DNA of 64,000 bases from Pyrocephalus nanus. Taxonomy: Eukaryota; Chordata; Aves; Passeriformes; Tyrannidae. The position numbers and the translations under genes were made by a program. Shown here in pieces: positions 12,701 through 27,700 of the stretch. The stretch lies in contig CM076260.1 of the NCBI GenBank assembly GCA_038380795.1, positions 29,422,634-29,486,633 on the forward strand. Direction: 5' to 3'. Below the pieces are notes generated by a model. The model was given only the letters and a program-made list of their open reading frames with translations. It was not told where the DNA came from and did not search any database. Every line of letters begins with the position of its first letter. The stretch's first letter is position 1.

Positions 12701-15700
12701 GTCAGCGGATAGTACCCAATATTTAACAGATTTGGAATCAAAAATGACTAATGAAATATCAAATTTGTGATTTCTACTGGCTTCTGACTGCTATTTACAT
12801 GAGTTCTTGTCATATACATATAGCTTACAACAGAACTTCATAGGACCCATCCCGGTGTAGAAAACCACGAAGGTTTGAAAGCAGGAAGGGAAAAAATGTT
12901 GCTTCAGTCAGGAACTTCTCCTCACAGGGGTCAACCCAAAGACTAGGACTAACAAGCTACAGATACCAAAATCTTTCCAAACCCTGACAAGGTTGTTTGC
13001 CTCTGTATAAGACTGATGCTGTTCCAAGAGTTAAAGGGAAGAGGAAGGATAAAGTGGCACAATGCTCTCCAGGCTTGTGACTTGGAATACATACTGCAGA
13101 ACAGTGCTGCTTGCAAAGCTGCAGCCATGCTAAGCCTGACCCAGAAAATTCACTCCAACCTCCATGCAACTGAAGAAAAAAAAATATAAATCAAGGATAC
13201 AAGTGGACACTTGTCTAAAACCAGGAAAGCTAAAAAGCAACCACAGGATAATTGCTAGCATATACTTTTGGACTTCAAGGTATTTGTACAGGGCATTAAA
13301 CTGACCCTAAGATTTTAAAAAAGCTCCAGGCATAACTTACTGTTATCTGCCAGTTAGATAAGCAGACACCTGAATCTCTCTGGGTCTATATACAGCATCT
13401 ACGTTCTGCTTTTTATCCTGAAGGTCCAGACCCTTTATACAGCAAATGATGAAAATCAGGCACCTTTGGAAGGAGGTTGTTAGCACTTCAACAAAGACTA
13501 TTTATTTTCCTTCCACATTTGTTTACTCAGGTACCTTCAATCTTCCTCTGAAGAATTCTAAAGTATGAATCTTTACCAATCTAACGAAAAGAGACTGCTT
13601 TATGTCAATACTTACATTTGACTAGAAACGTGTTCCTGATCTCACCATTAAAACAAAACCAAACAAAACCCAAAATAACATGGAAAAATTCCTCAGCAGC
13701 ATTAAAGACTTAGAAACTTATTTTTAAGTACCTGAGCAGCTTTTAAAAAGAGCTAAAACAAGTGTGAGCCCTATCTAGCAGCCCTGTGATGTCCACTGGG
13801 AGCACACCAGGGGCAGGATTGATTACGTTGTTCATCTAAGACATCCATAGCAGTGATACCTATCTCTGACCAGGAGTCCTGTACTTCCTTGATTTTCAGT
13901 GGAAAGTAAGAGGCACTTCACAAGTGTAATTCATTTAATACTAAAGTAGATTCCTCAAGTAAGAAGGATGAAACAGTATAGAACTGACTATTTCTATAAC
14001 CAATACCTCTGAATTTTGGTGAGTGAATTCCATTCTCTGCAGTCTCCTAATCCAAGCTATGAAACATTTTTGGGTTTATGTACTGTCTTCACTGATATTT
14101 ATTGAGCAAAGAAAGATATCCTCTGAAGTTATGTGAGACTCCCAGGACCAAGTTCTTCCCTCCCCAAAAGATATTGGAAGAAGTACTTATGCAGGTATTA
14201 TTTCAACCTCAGACTAGGTCTGAAGTTCCAAAGCTCTATAGTGACCAGAGACCCTGACTTACAATTTCAGATCTGGCTGTCAATGATTTGCTATATGATT
14301 TAGGTCTTTAAATGATTCAGACACTTTATGAGCTACAAGTAGTTAATGGATACCTAGAGCATCACTTTCAAGCAGTTAACACGTCCATAAAAGGAAGGAA
14401 ACAGACATTAATTGATATAAAAACTGAAAACAGTGCTCAAACTATTGTGTTTACTCCTAACATCAAACTGCAACCTGGATGTAAATGTGCATTTCTTACC
14501 CGGTCACCCTTACTACCAGGTAGGCCTGGAGGACCAGGCAGTCCAGGAAGTCCAATATTACCCTGAGGACCCTGTGAAAATAAGTCAAGGATTAAATGTA
14601 GCCAATCTGGTTTAGAATGAACAACTAAAGGTCATACCCTGACAAGCAGATGGGGCAAAACCTTATTCCCAGAACAGACTTAGTTTGAGGAAAGAGGATT
14701 ATCTGATGCAAATAGAGTTGATCCAAAGTACAGCACTTCAAATAGCATTTTATTATGAATTTATTGCTGATAATCAGAACAGAAATGGCTTACAGGGTTT
14801 TCTACCCTCCAGTCCCCCAGTGACAGTCTGGTTTTCTTAAAAATACTTCCCAAGATCTTGCAGTCTGTGCATTCCTCTGTAACAGTAGGCTCTTTCAGCC
14901 AAGATCTCCCCAGCTATGCTTCTGATTGATACTGTGTAAACACTGCTGGAGCTCTGGTAAAAGGTGGCATTCATAATCTGCTCCATTCATTATTTTCATG
15001 TAGCTGTTAGCAGAAGGCCAGTCTTTCACTGCTCTGGTTCCCAAGTACACACAGCCCACACAGGACTGTGCAACTCAGTTTTTCATATCATATAATTTAT
15101 GGTTTTTTTTAAGAAGATGTCACACACATCATACCTTTCTCTAATATTAGTACAGTCACAGAGGACTGAAAAAGAAACTCAACTGTCACTGGTTTCAACG
15201 CTCTTTCCAGTACCCTGCATGGATAAATGGGTAAGTGTAGTTCCAGATGATACCACAGTTCCTTGGAAATAAACATGAGCACTGAAAATGGAAAAAAGCT
15301 GCTTACCAATTTCCCTGGTAAACCTGGAGGACCCGCAGGACCTGGCTCCCCTCTGCTGCCCTGATAGGAAATAGGAAAACATTACTGTCTAAAATATTTT
15401 CTGTGAACAAGGAATAAAGTATCATTTTTTTTTCTTGTTTAGTGAATTAAACTACCTAGGAGTTGGTTTTAAACTTCTGTTTACTAGAGCAAAAATATCA
15501 CATGCATTAAAAACGTTTTTAGTTAACAGTGGCACATAATATTTAGTTGACATTAAATGATTCAACTAATTCATTCTGCTGAGTTATTATGCACAATGAA
15601 GTTCCCTTCATGGAATCCCAGCTGAGAGCTACCTGTTGCAAACATTTACCTCACTAAGACAACTGCACATTCAGCTTCAGGCTTTTGCTAAGTTTCATCA

Positions 15701-18700
15701 ACTAAACTCCTACATGACCACATACTTAAAAGCTTGTGATCCCACATGAACAATGGACAAATGTGAAAAGTGTATGCAAAATTCATTCTTAACAAACTCA
15801 TTTAGGTTCTAAAAAAAAAAAGTCTAGACTGTTACAGGGAAGGTTTACCTTTAAAAATCCCCTTTCATATTAGTGATAAGCATAAATATGCATTTCACTA
15901 GATCTTTATATCTTCACTTGAGACATGTTTATCCATTCAGATCATCATATTCACATTAGTGTAACAAATCCACCTCTTTGTGCATGCATTTGAATGCATA
16001 CTCTGGGTAAACTTGATATAGAGTTCAATTTTCAAAGACTTTCAATGTTTTTTGAACTAAAGTACCTTTTTCAAATGGTTTTGTCTCTTATTATTAAACC
16101 TTCCATAACACCTCAGTAAGTTTTATACCTTTACCCTCACCTGTACAGATATATTTCTGCTCCAACACAAGCCTAAGTGTCATTTGAGACAGTTTTCTTA
16201 CTTCCACTGTGTGAATACATAAGGGGTATTTGCTATAAAAGCATGATATAGCATATAAGATCATAAACTATCAAGAATTAAAGTTATTAGATACCTTAGT
16301 AGATAACAGTTATATATATAATGTTTCTAAGTTATATACATATTTACATATATTTATGTAACTCACAAAAATGTGAATAAATTCAGACCTAAGGATTCTA
16401 GTGCTGTATACAACAGAAATTTTTATATATAGATTTTTTTTCATAATAAGACACATATTTTGATGTACTGAACAATAAAAGGAGATGGCAGACATGGTCT
16501 TTTACACCAGGTCATAAATGCAATGACAGCTTCTCACACAAGCTTAGGAAAACTAACTCTACAATTTAGGAAATAATTAGGTATCCTGGAGAGATCACAG
16601 AAGAAAACACAAATAGACTTTTCAATTAATTTCCTTCAAAATATTCTACGGTGTTAAAATAACTATTTTTTTAAGTACTTTGAATAATTTCTAGGAGTCT
16701 TTTTATGATAAAAAAGACAAGAAAGAAAAGCCCCATTAATCACCTTTATCTTACAACCCAGAAGATGCATTAAACTTTTATTTAGTCAAATAATTCTGTA
16801 CTATGCCTCTGACCTGGAATACTAATACATTTCTGATGAAGGAAAGAGGATTAAAATTATGATCAGCATTAGAAATTTGGTTTTTTTATATATGTTGTAA
16901 CAGTCATTGCTATACAGTGATAAAACAAAAGCAATATCACCTTCCACAGAGTTAAAATATAATAAGCCTCTTGAGTACATCAAAGGTTCTGCTGGTCATA
17001 CAAAAGTCAAGAAAAATCTTCCATTGCATTCCATGGAATAAAAATGCATTCCATGGAATAAAAATGCATAGAATTTCCCGTAAACACTGGCATTTTGTCT
17101 GTCAGTACAGATTACCTCAAACTGAAGACCACCACTGCAAGATGTGCAGTTTTGTTTTAGCAAGTAATAGATAAACTGTAGCCCAAAGAACAACTAGGAA
17201 TCCTGGTGGCCCGTGGCACAACTAGAAAGACTGCAAAGCTTCCTCCAAGTTTTACCTGACTGAAATGGTCCTAGGATAGGATTTACATTGGGCTAGTTAC
17301 TTGTGATTCCCTTCATAGTGGGTGAAGAAAAATAGGCATCTTCAGATGTCCTCACATAAATATTTAAAATACTTCACAAGCCCTGTTCCTAGAAGCATCT
17401 AAGTTTTCCTCACAGCCTATAGGAGGGTTTCTGTAATAACCGGCTCAGCTATTGACATCTGTACTTGGTCAGATGAAATGTTCCTCTGTGCTTTAAGTCA
17501 CTCATAGGCAGTTTCGCCATGCTCTCAGCCCACCTCTCCTACACAGCTGCCTCTGTATAACAGTGCATAGTTTCAGGCCACCCACAAATCAATGGGCATC
17601 TTACACTGGCTTTAACAAAAAGACAACCAGAATCTGTATGATTTCATGCAATTTTAACACTAGTTTAGAGTGAGCTGAGACAGACTGACTTTCAAACATG
17701 TTGGTATATGTTCCATGCCTTTAACAGCGTGCAGACTATCACTACAAATAGCCCCTGAAGCACTGCAAAGCTTGGTCACTGCCTACAGGTTGTTTCAGCC
17801 TATGGGCAGTGATGTTAGACTGAGTAGACCACAAGCATGTTCCAGGACTGCTCTGGTACTTTAACAGATTAAATAACTGATTTCTGTTAAGCACACTATC
17901 ACTTAGCGTTTGAGCACTGCTGAGGATAGGGTCATTCTCCCAGCAAGGCACATGCAGAGTGGTAAGTTCACAAAATCTACCTTCCCTTTGTTTCAAGAAA
18001 GGATTGCTGGATCAATGAAAGATTTAATGTCTCTCTCACAGTTCTATTAGATCTATATTCAACCTCTGAATGTAACACACGTAAAAGGACATTACAGGAT
18101 ATACTGTAGACTGTCCTTTAGTTTGTCTGGAATGGTTTTTATCCTCACTGACATCTTGAAGATGATGCTTTTGTAGAATTCTCACAAACAGTTTCAGAAT
18201 GCCTTCTCATGCTAAACCAGTGCCACTGGTTTATTGATTTCCTGTTCATCAGTTGAGTGGAACAAGAACAAGAATACATGTGAAGTAATTTGCATCTCAC
18301 TTAGCTGCCCAAATAATTGAAATACTGATCAAAACTGCTTGACAGGTAATCTACAGTGTATATTGTGATAAACTCTACTTAAAAAATTGTTAAATAGTCT
18401 ATGTCATAGCAATTTTAGTACATTCAATAAGAGATATAATTCAACAGGAGATAATTCAATAGAGAATTAAGTTTGTGCAGTGTAAAAAAAATAAAGTACA
18501 TTTTGGACTTTTTAAAACTTCATATTCAAAGTCTTTCACAAAATGTAACCCATTTATCAGTTATATGCTTGTGAGACTTTAACTTATCAAATTTTTTCAT
18601 ATAAAAATCTCAGAGGGATTATTCAGTTCAGTTCAAGGATTTATCCACATAAGTATCAATAGGGTTCTTCTTTGAGCCTCAGTACAGTATTGAAAAGCAT

Positions 18701-21700
18701 CAAGAATATAAACTAGTATTTTATAAAAGAGTAAATAAACAACTGATTTTCTCTGAGATTTTAAATGTACCATTTCAACTTTCTCAAAGAAATAACTAAA
18801 TCATACTGCCCTGGATTTTGGTAAGAGCATGTCATGTTTGCCATGCTTTGGGCACAAGCAACAACAAGCAACAAGCTACTAGCTGCCATTCTCTTCAAAG
18901 GTGTTACTCTGGCCAAGTATAGAGGACAGAGACCTTTCATTCTGTATCTACAGTGTTAACTGAAGTCTAGGTTGGTTTTAGTACACTAAGTCCACAACAA
19001 ATCCAATTTTTACCTAGGTTACTGTTTACACTGCTTAGAAGACAACACTGTGATATTTGCTAACCTCCAGAGGTCTAGCATGCCCAGAAGTCAAAGAAAA
19101 TTGTTGTAGGAAGTGGAGAGGTAAACAGACATGTAGCAGACAAGAATTTGGCCACATTGTTTGGCAAGATAGGGTGGATTGTATGAGAACTGGAGAGACT
19201 TGGATCTTATCAGGTTTGTTTGGGATATGTAGTGTGCAAGTGAGGGAGAAAAAGTGCTACCCTGTACAAACCACACTGTGGAACTGGGCAAGGTCAGAAA
19301 GTTTAGCCAATTCGTATAGAGAGTTAGGTTTACTGGATAAAAAGTGTACATGGCAAGATGAAAATGCAATTTTTGCTTTTGAGTCTGCCATAAACTGTGT
19401 AATGCTAGCTAACCCTCCAGCTGTAACTTAAATATAAACTATGACACCACTTGTGGAACATCTATGAAATTATAGATACTAAATATGCCACCTAATACCT
19501 AAACCTATCCTATAAACTGAGACAAGGACATTTCATCCTACTACACTACCTATACCAACTGCAGAAAGTGACTCATTATTTCAGTTGCGGTCATGGAAAA
19601 AGAATATGATAGAAAAGCTACATTTTAGTTATACTGTTATGGTAACCAAAGTTACATTTCAGCATAGGTAAGTCAAAAATGTCATTGAAGACCAGAAAAT
19701 TAATTTATCTGAAAGTAACTTAAGATGCTAGAAATGGCATTCTCCTCTAACTTTAGGTTGTCCAATATTTTAATACTAAATCCAAGGTACTCTCCAGGCA
19801 TGAGACAAAGGCACCTCCAAAGAGTAAGAGAGCAAGTCAGCCCAGCTGACCAGGGCCCCTCAGAATTTTCTCAGAGGGGTTATGGTATCAAATCTTAGGC
19901 AGCTGAATATTTAGCCTCTGCTGCTAATGTTGGGAAAACTATATCCTAACTACAAAACAACATATATGTGCTGGCCTGCAGATACATCAAATTTGCCCAA
20001 TTTGCTAGACAGGTATTGAACTTCAAAGTGGTTACTTAAATATTACAAGCAAAACCACTGGGTAGGATATACGTTCTCCAAATGTTTACAAATTAAACAC
20101 GGAATAGTTGAAGAAAAGCAAAGGATGAAATAGCACAGCCAGGGTCAGTATTTTTGGCAGACATATTATGAACAATTAAAGCTTACTAAATCTCAGCAAA
20201 TATGAAAGAAAACTGTTAAGCAGCTTAGGGAGTATGGCTAAATTCCACTGATTAGGAATGACACTCCCTTTGGGCCACCTGCCATTGTGATTGATTTAGA
20301 AAGATTGCAATCAGAAGAGAGTTTGGTAATTACTTGGATTGGTTAGACTACTGTGAAGCAAACATAAGGTTAACTGTGAAAACAATTAGAGGGGAATGGA
20401 GTATATGTTTCATTTAGAAAGAAAAGGTAAAATTTCCATGTTGCTCCAATTGTTTCTCTCATTTACTGAACAGATGAATAGCAACTTCCCCCCCTCCTCA
20501 GCTGCCAGTTGAAGTTTTCTAAGTAAAAGCAATAGACTAAAATGATATTTTTAAAGTAATTTTCTCCTAGAGATAGAAAGTTGGGAAAGAGTGTCCCAAC
20601 ACGATTTTGTCTAGTTTTAAGAACAGCTAGTCATTTTGTTTTCAAACATTTAATAACTGTAAAAGTTTACAGACTCACAAAAGGCCAAAATTTAAATCTG
20701 CTGTTTAGTAAAAATACTTTCCCAGCTACATTCCAACATAGTTTAACAAAGGAAATAAGACTGAAATAACATTACTTATGCCAGAGGACTCCACAGGTTA
20801 TTTGATAAACAGTACAGCAGCAATTATTTGTTCCACAGAGTCGCTGTTAATAGTGCTTCGCTGTGTAACTTTTCAAAAAACTACAAACTAGTTGGAGTGA
20901 AAAATTTCTCTCAAAAAGAGAAATTTTTTCAAGTATATAAAGCTGAAAAGCCAGGTGATTTTTAAATATAACAGCAATGTAGGTATGTTTGTTTTCCCTA
21001 GTGTAGATACCAGCCTGCTGTCCCTATTAGCAGAGTCAGCCCTGTTATCCCCTCCATAAACCTTCACCAGAGGTCCTTTCCTCTACAGTTCTGGCCCTCC
21101 TGGAGATACCAGCCATGCTGTCTTGCCCCAATTGCAATGTGAAGAATATGGGTAAGTGAAATGGGAAAGTGAAGAGGATCTCATGTTGCTCTTGCTGTGC
21201 AGCAAATACATTAAGGGGCTGAAATTCCCCATATCCTGCAAAACATCAAGGTTTTGTCCTACTCCAAGGAAGAAGCCTAGCCCCCCTTGACCTTTACCTG
21301 AGTCTTTTATACCAAGAGTGAAACGGAACAAAGGGATAAATGAGAAAAAAAAAAAAGAACTGAAGTGAGTGGTAAAGTGGATAATTCAAAATAAGCAGGA
21401 AAAGGGCAAGAAAAATACCAGAATAGTAATGATAAAATCCTCAGGCTTTGAAAGTGGTTATACAACTTTGGTCAAAAACTACTGAGTGTTAAATTTGTGA
21501 GAAAATTGAAAAATCTGGAAAAAAATTCAAGAAAAATTCTCTTTAGATCAATTATTAGAGCTTTTCTCAATAATTTTCAAATTTTCTGGTTTGAGAAGTT
21601 TGAAAATCGTGGCATGTAGAATTATTTAACGAGTGGACTATTTTTTTTCCTAGAAATGTAAGGACGGAATTCTAAAAGCTAAAGGCTCAAATGTATCTGC

Positions 21701-24700
21701 CACATGTACATACTGCAGAAAACAATCTTTATTCTGCCCTGAAAATAAATATCAATTTAGCTTAGACCAAACCTCTCCGAATTACAATAGTTCAACCTCG
21801 TGTCCTTCCTAAACAAAAAAACACCCTGATCATTCCCATTTCTTGTGTAAAGTGTTCCCAAAAAACAGAAAGTTATTCCAGTCACATGCTGCCTGTAGTC
21901 TAAAGTAAACGGAAGCTTACATATTCAAGGTTCTTGATAGCTTTAAAGGAATTATGGATGAGAAGTAGATTATTGTTTGATGTTCCACTTACTTTACTTT
22001 ATAATCAATAATTTACTTCCTTTCTCCATTTTGTGTTGACCAGAAGTTTTTTCTTTCTATGCTTTTCTTCTAATGTTTACATATTTTCCATAATAAGTGC
22101 ACTTTGTAAATACAGAGAAAATAAAGGCAAGGTATCAAGATGTCTTGCAGGTCTCTAGAGTGATAACTGGAAAAATCATTGTATTTAATCTGCATTAAGT
22201 ATTTCTCTCCATCTACAGGGTTACTAATAATTAACCTTGTGTGTCAAGCCCTGTTCTACGGACTGCTGATTTTGTAAATACATGTTCACATTGAAAGGAT
22301 TAAAAGCATAGTTTAGCAGATTACAGTGCATTATCAAGAGTGGGCAATTACTTTGGTCTGATTCAATTATAATTCTTGTTCCTGTCACAGGAATACAGTA
22401 TCAATCTAAGAAGAGCAAGGCTGAAAACTTTTTCTAGTTTATCCAACATTTTAACCACAAAGAACAAAAATAAATGTTTGCAAGTTGGGTATCTGGGAGG
22501 CTGAAGATAAGCTGTATATACACTTACTATCCTAGTAAGTACATGCTCATACAGTCCCATTTTTGTATTATCCTTAAGAAGCTGTGGACACAGCACTCAT
22601 ACAAAGACTCAGTCCAAAATAACGTGATCTCATGAATCTAGCACACGATAACTCAAACCACAGAAGAAAACAGAAGAAAACCAAATCTGTTACTTGGCTG
22701 ACTGCTGGTGTATGTTTAGGAGGTAATTCGGAGAAGATTGTTCTTTAATCCCTCTTCTGTATCAGGAGGATGTACATCATCACATAGAGAAATACAGAAG
22801 CATATGTCCTTTGGTGAAAAGTTAGATTTTATATGTTTATTTATATTCTTCTTGTCTTTGTTTTTATGTATGCCAAGTAAAAGCCCAAACAGAGGGAATG
22901 AGGGTGGTTTGTGACTAAAAACTGTAACCAAATATCCGTTCTTTCATTTCAACATTCTGCTCCCGTCCCTGGCATTGAAAAGCTTAAATTCACTGTCAGT
23001 AGATTACTTGCTCTTTTCTTTAACTTTTCTAGCCTCTTAAGGGAGCTTATGCTTTATATTACAGTGTTCAGCTATATATTATGGGATTTTGAACTTTGGA
23101 CTAAGTATTCAGAACTTGACTTTTTTTTTGCTAGAACCTATTTCTAATGCACACAGTGTGAACAGTGGGACAAGATATGAGGGAAATAGCTGTCTGTCCT
23201 GCCTTGTAAAGGAAATGACTAGGGACTGTCCTTAGCAAACTTGGTCAGCTGGCCTGTTGTGGTTTGTCTCCATGCTGTTAAACTCCCTTAACACCCCTCA
23301 TGTTTAAGAGCAGGCTGGGTGCAATCTGGTTGCTTGTGAGGAGCAGTCTCTTTATCAAAAACTATCACTTGTGCTGAATACTAATTTTATGTCATGGGTA
23401 GCTTCAGCAACCCTAACTTGAGACACTGCAATATTGCATACACTCAATTAGAAATTTATTCCACACTTACTGGTGGTCCCAGGGGTCCTGTTGGACCTGC
23501 TTCTCCCTCCGGGCCCCGTTGACCCTGTTTTGGGGAACAAATTTGAAACGCAACAAATTTGAAAAGTAATTTTTTTTGCACACTGTAAAAAAATTTCATT
23601 TTTCTAGACCTTTTGAATAAGATTAACAATTTTACCTGTTTACCTGAATTTCCCATCAACCCTGGCACCCCAGGAGGACCTTTATTACCCTGTTGGACAG
23701 AAGATGAAAAATATTAGAAAGCCAATGTTTTGCTGTTCCATTTTAAAATAAAAAAATTAAAATAAGCAAAGCAATAAGGTCTAAAAAAAAAAAAATCAGC
23801 CTGTAATAATATTTTAACTTTCACTTTTATTTTGGTTTTCTTTCAACTTTCATCTCATTCCTTCTATCTAATTTTTCAAAAGTCACATTTCAGTTCCTTT
23901 GCTGTTTACATGTTGACAAATCCCAAATAGATTTGACTGCTGCTCTCACAGAAGGCAATATTATTTCATGTAATTTCAGACAAAATTCATGTCTCAATCT
24001 AGTTTCCTTTTTTATTACTTACAATTTAACTCAAACACTATTGCCTGAAACATTTCATAGTCTCATTCATACAACACCTTTTTAAGCTTAATTGGAATTG
24101 ATGTTGCAGTTTGGTGGTACCTAAAGAGAGATAACAACCTCTGTAACTGAATCAACTTAGGGCAGCTATAAATATTATTTTAACTACAAGATCCCTCATT
24201 TCAATTGTAGTGAGGTAGCTGTGTCACATGGCTCCTCTAGCAATGACTTCCACAAATTCAAAAGGAAATGGCCTTGTTTAGGTATTATTTAATGTCTGGA
24301 ATAACGAAAACCACAAGTATCACAAGACTCATGAAAATGCACAGGACTAGAGTTGATTAAAAAAAATATTTAATTCCTTCAGCAAAGGCTTGTCTCTTAC
24401 CACAAGAGGAAGTTAGTACAATCTCACTGAATACTTTAGAACTTGATAAGCACAAATACAGTATTATAAGAAAGTCAATACTCAAGATGTTTTACCTTTG
24501 GGCCAGCAATACCTTTCACACCTGGAGAGCCTGGTAAACCCTAAAAGAAATAGCATTTATTTGTTTTTAAGGGGATTGAAAATGGTGTTAAAAAAACATC
24601 TTTTTCATGCCTTTTTCTAATCCTCTCACTTGATATTGATGCTCTTTTATCCAATAACAGATCAAGCTTGAATTCTTTCTGTTTACAAAGTAACAGATAA

Positions 24701-27700
24701 GGAGTTATTACTCTGCCTTCAAAAACTGTAAAAGGAGCATGGAAAAGGGAGAAGTTGTGACTTTTGCTGGCTTAGACTGGAAATAAATTGTTGATCCCTG
24801 TACACTGAGGCTGGAGGTACAGTTTAACAGATACTTTTAGTACAAATTTCATTTCCTCCTCATTTCTGTCTAACAGTTCATAGCAGGTATGCTTTTATCA
24901 AATTTTCTTCCAGGTTGAAGAGTTCACTTAGTATTAAAAATTTACTTCCAGTTCTGTTTTAATACATCTCCTTCACTATATCCTCACAGCATAGTGTTTT
25001 AAAGAGATTTCTATATAACTTTTGACAATTGGCACAGTTTTCAAATTTAGTTAATGCACGAGGATTACCTTCTAAAAGAGTCCATAAAGCACTACTGATT
25101 CCCTACAAGTTCACCACAGGGGATATGCAAGAAAACTCCAATGCCTGTTGCCTGCATGCCCCTCCCCTCCCGAAAGTATGTGTGTGATGCATTTCAGATA
25201 TTCTGAGCCATCAGAAGATGACTGCTCATCTCAGGTGTGTTAGACTAGCAGGTCAGCTTTTCCTGCTTGGCCTGGGAATGGGCTTGGCCCCAGGCAATAC
25301 AATGAGACCAGCTCTAATTGTGGGGTTGCACCGTAATATCCACAGGGTCTCAGATATGAGAAACATCAGAACTGTGTTGCACAGTGGCCACAAATGTTTT
25401 GTGAGAGCAAGTCCCTCACAGTGGCACCATAAGGCAGTCTAGGCTCTTGTGCAAAAGTTTTGGATACATACAGTAGAATTTCCCTTTGCATTACACATAG
25501 TCTCCTGGGTCTTTTGATTAGATTTTCACTTAACTCAGTCCAATATCAGCATCAAATTAACCTATGCATGACCTTTCTGTTGTTTGAACTGAACCTCCCT
25601 TGCAAAGGTAGAATACCTGATACTTACTGGTAGTCCCTGAAGCCCTGCATCACCTGGAGCTCCAGGTTTTCCTGGTTCACCCTGTAAAACATTTTAAGTT
25701 GTAATTTATGCAAATCAAACATAAGGGAAAATTTGATTTCCGCAACACAGATTTGGAATACTTCTGTGGTATAGGAAACTTCATTCAATTACCCTAATAA
25801 CGTGCATAAAGCCACAGGCAGCAGCCATTAGGGAGTGTACAAATCTAGGGCACTACCAAAGCTCAAACATATGCCAGCTGTGCCTTACTTTTGCTCCAGG
25901 CATTCCAGGGATCCCTTCCCGGCCATCAACTCCTGGTAAGCCCTTGAAAGAAGAAAAAAAAAGGAAAAAAAAATGAATGTATATTCTGAGAGATTTTGCC
26001 CAATCACTGATATTCAAATTAGCATCACATGAAGCAAATGAAGAAATTAAATATACATACAGACTCTCCTTTTGGCCCAGGGAGACCATTTATTCCTCTT
26101 GTACCTTGAGGGCCCTAATAATAATAATAAAAATTTTTAAAAATTAAACACACTGAAATTACAGATGACAAGAATTTCAACATTCAGATACTTATTTCTT
26201 TAAGACCATCAAATATACTCTATGTTTATATGGTATTAAGTAGCCAATATTTGCAAGTCAACATAAGTCAAAATTTGTCTGTGCTCACCCTTTCTCCCTT
26301 TGGACCCATCTCTCCTGGGGGACCTCTCTGTCCTTGATCCCCCTACAGAAAAAAAAATTATTTTAGAAATAAAACTGGAATAAACTTCCATGAAATTATT
26401 AGCTAAAACTCTCATAAAATCAACAAGTACAACTCAGACTCAGTTAAAGCAGACATCTCAAACTCATACTACATTTAAAAATGCAGTTTCTTAAAACTGC
26501 AGCTGACAGTTCCATTTTAAAAAAACATAGCTCAAGCCATCCCTGGGGATTTCAGGAGTGTCTACCGAAGCAAAGGATGTTGTACTTGCTTGTTTAACCC
26601 ACTGAGTTACTGGCTATTCCAGGCATAAATTCCAGCTGTGGAAGCAGGGAAGAATTTAAAAAACAACAAACAAACAAAAGCACCCCACTCAAAATAAACC
26701 CCAAACCCAAACAAAACACACACAAAAAAAACCCCTCCAACAAAACCCCAAAGGGTACAAATTGCCCTTTACAGGTTTTGTTCCAGCTTTATACCTGAAA
26801 GATTCCTAATCACCCTAATAGACAGTAACACTCAGAAGGAAGAGGTAACCATAACATACTAAGAAGTTAAAATGGGTTCATCTACCTCACAATTCTTTGG
26901 GGATATTAAGAGACTATAGACTTGATATCACTGTAATATCATTTATTCACCTGTGGGAAATTAATAGAATTGGATTAATAAGAGGCTTTTTTGATTCACA
27001 GCCACAAAGTTTCAGGACTTAGTGTCTAACTGGGCAGTGTTTGGCTAATATACACTCTACTTACAGGTGCACCAGGAAGACCTTGCGGACCAGGATCACC
27101 ATCAAGCCCACGAGCTCCCTACAGAATAAGTGCATAACACAAGACATTAAAATGAACTGCTGGAACACAAACAACTTAAGCATCCATCTGGTTTGCTGGG
27201 AGCTTTAAATTCTCTACAACTGAGGGGTTTTATAGTTCCAATTGAAAAAAAAAAAAAAAAAGAAAAGAAAAAAGATAAATTTTTCTTAATCTATCTTGTT
27301 TTTTAGGGAGTTACGAAAGAAAATATTTTTTAACTACAGAAAAATATCAGTCAAAAATTACATTCAGATCATTCTCTAAAAAACATATTGGACATTGAGG
27401 AGTAGACCTTCACATGTTACTTCAGAAAATTTCCTTAATAACACTACATCTTTCATGACATAATAGAATATCATCAAAATGCGAAAAGAAATCATCAAGT
27501 GCAGTGCAACTATTTTTATCACATATGTTTCAAGGAAACAATGCAATCACTATCTTGTGAATAAATTTCAATGGAGAGAAAAAATATTTTAAAAAAGATT
27601 CAGAGAAAAGTGGAACTCCTTTGTCAAACAGATGTAGTAAATATTTTGAATAGACAAAGCAGCACAAAAATGTAGGCAAGTAACTATGAAGAATTAGAAA

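Larger units (their letters stand above)
15361..23470. other. COL9A1: Intron 28
   Basis: 8.1 kb, AT-rich. It contains a 20-bp unit tandemly repeated at 17026-17069, a 12-bp-arm hairpin at 20900-20928, an unrecognised plus-strand ORF at 19057-19431 and a GC-richer block at about 21000-21310. No known transposon or gene is recognised. Confidence 0.8.

Noticed and set aside
21083..21331. GC-richer patch with S-G-P-P-G-D on the plus strand near 21090-21108
   Set aside because: It looked like an antisense collagen exon, but only two triplets fit, it is on the wrong strand and no valid splice pair frames it.
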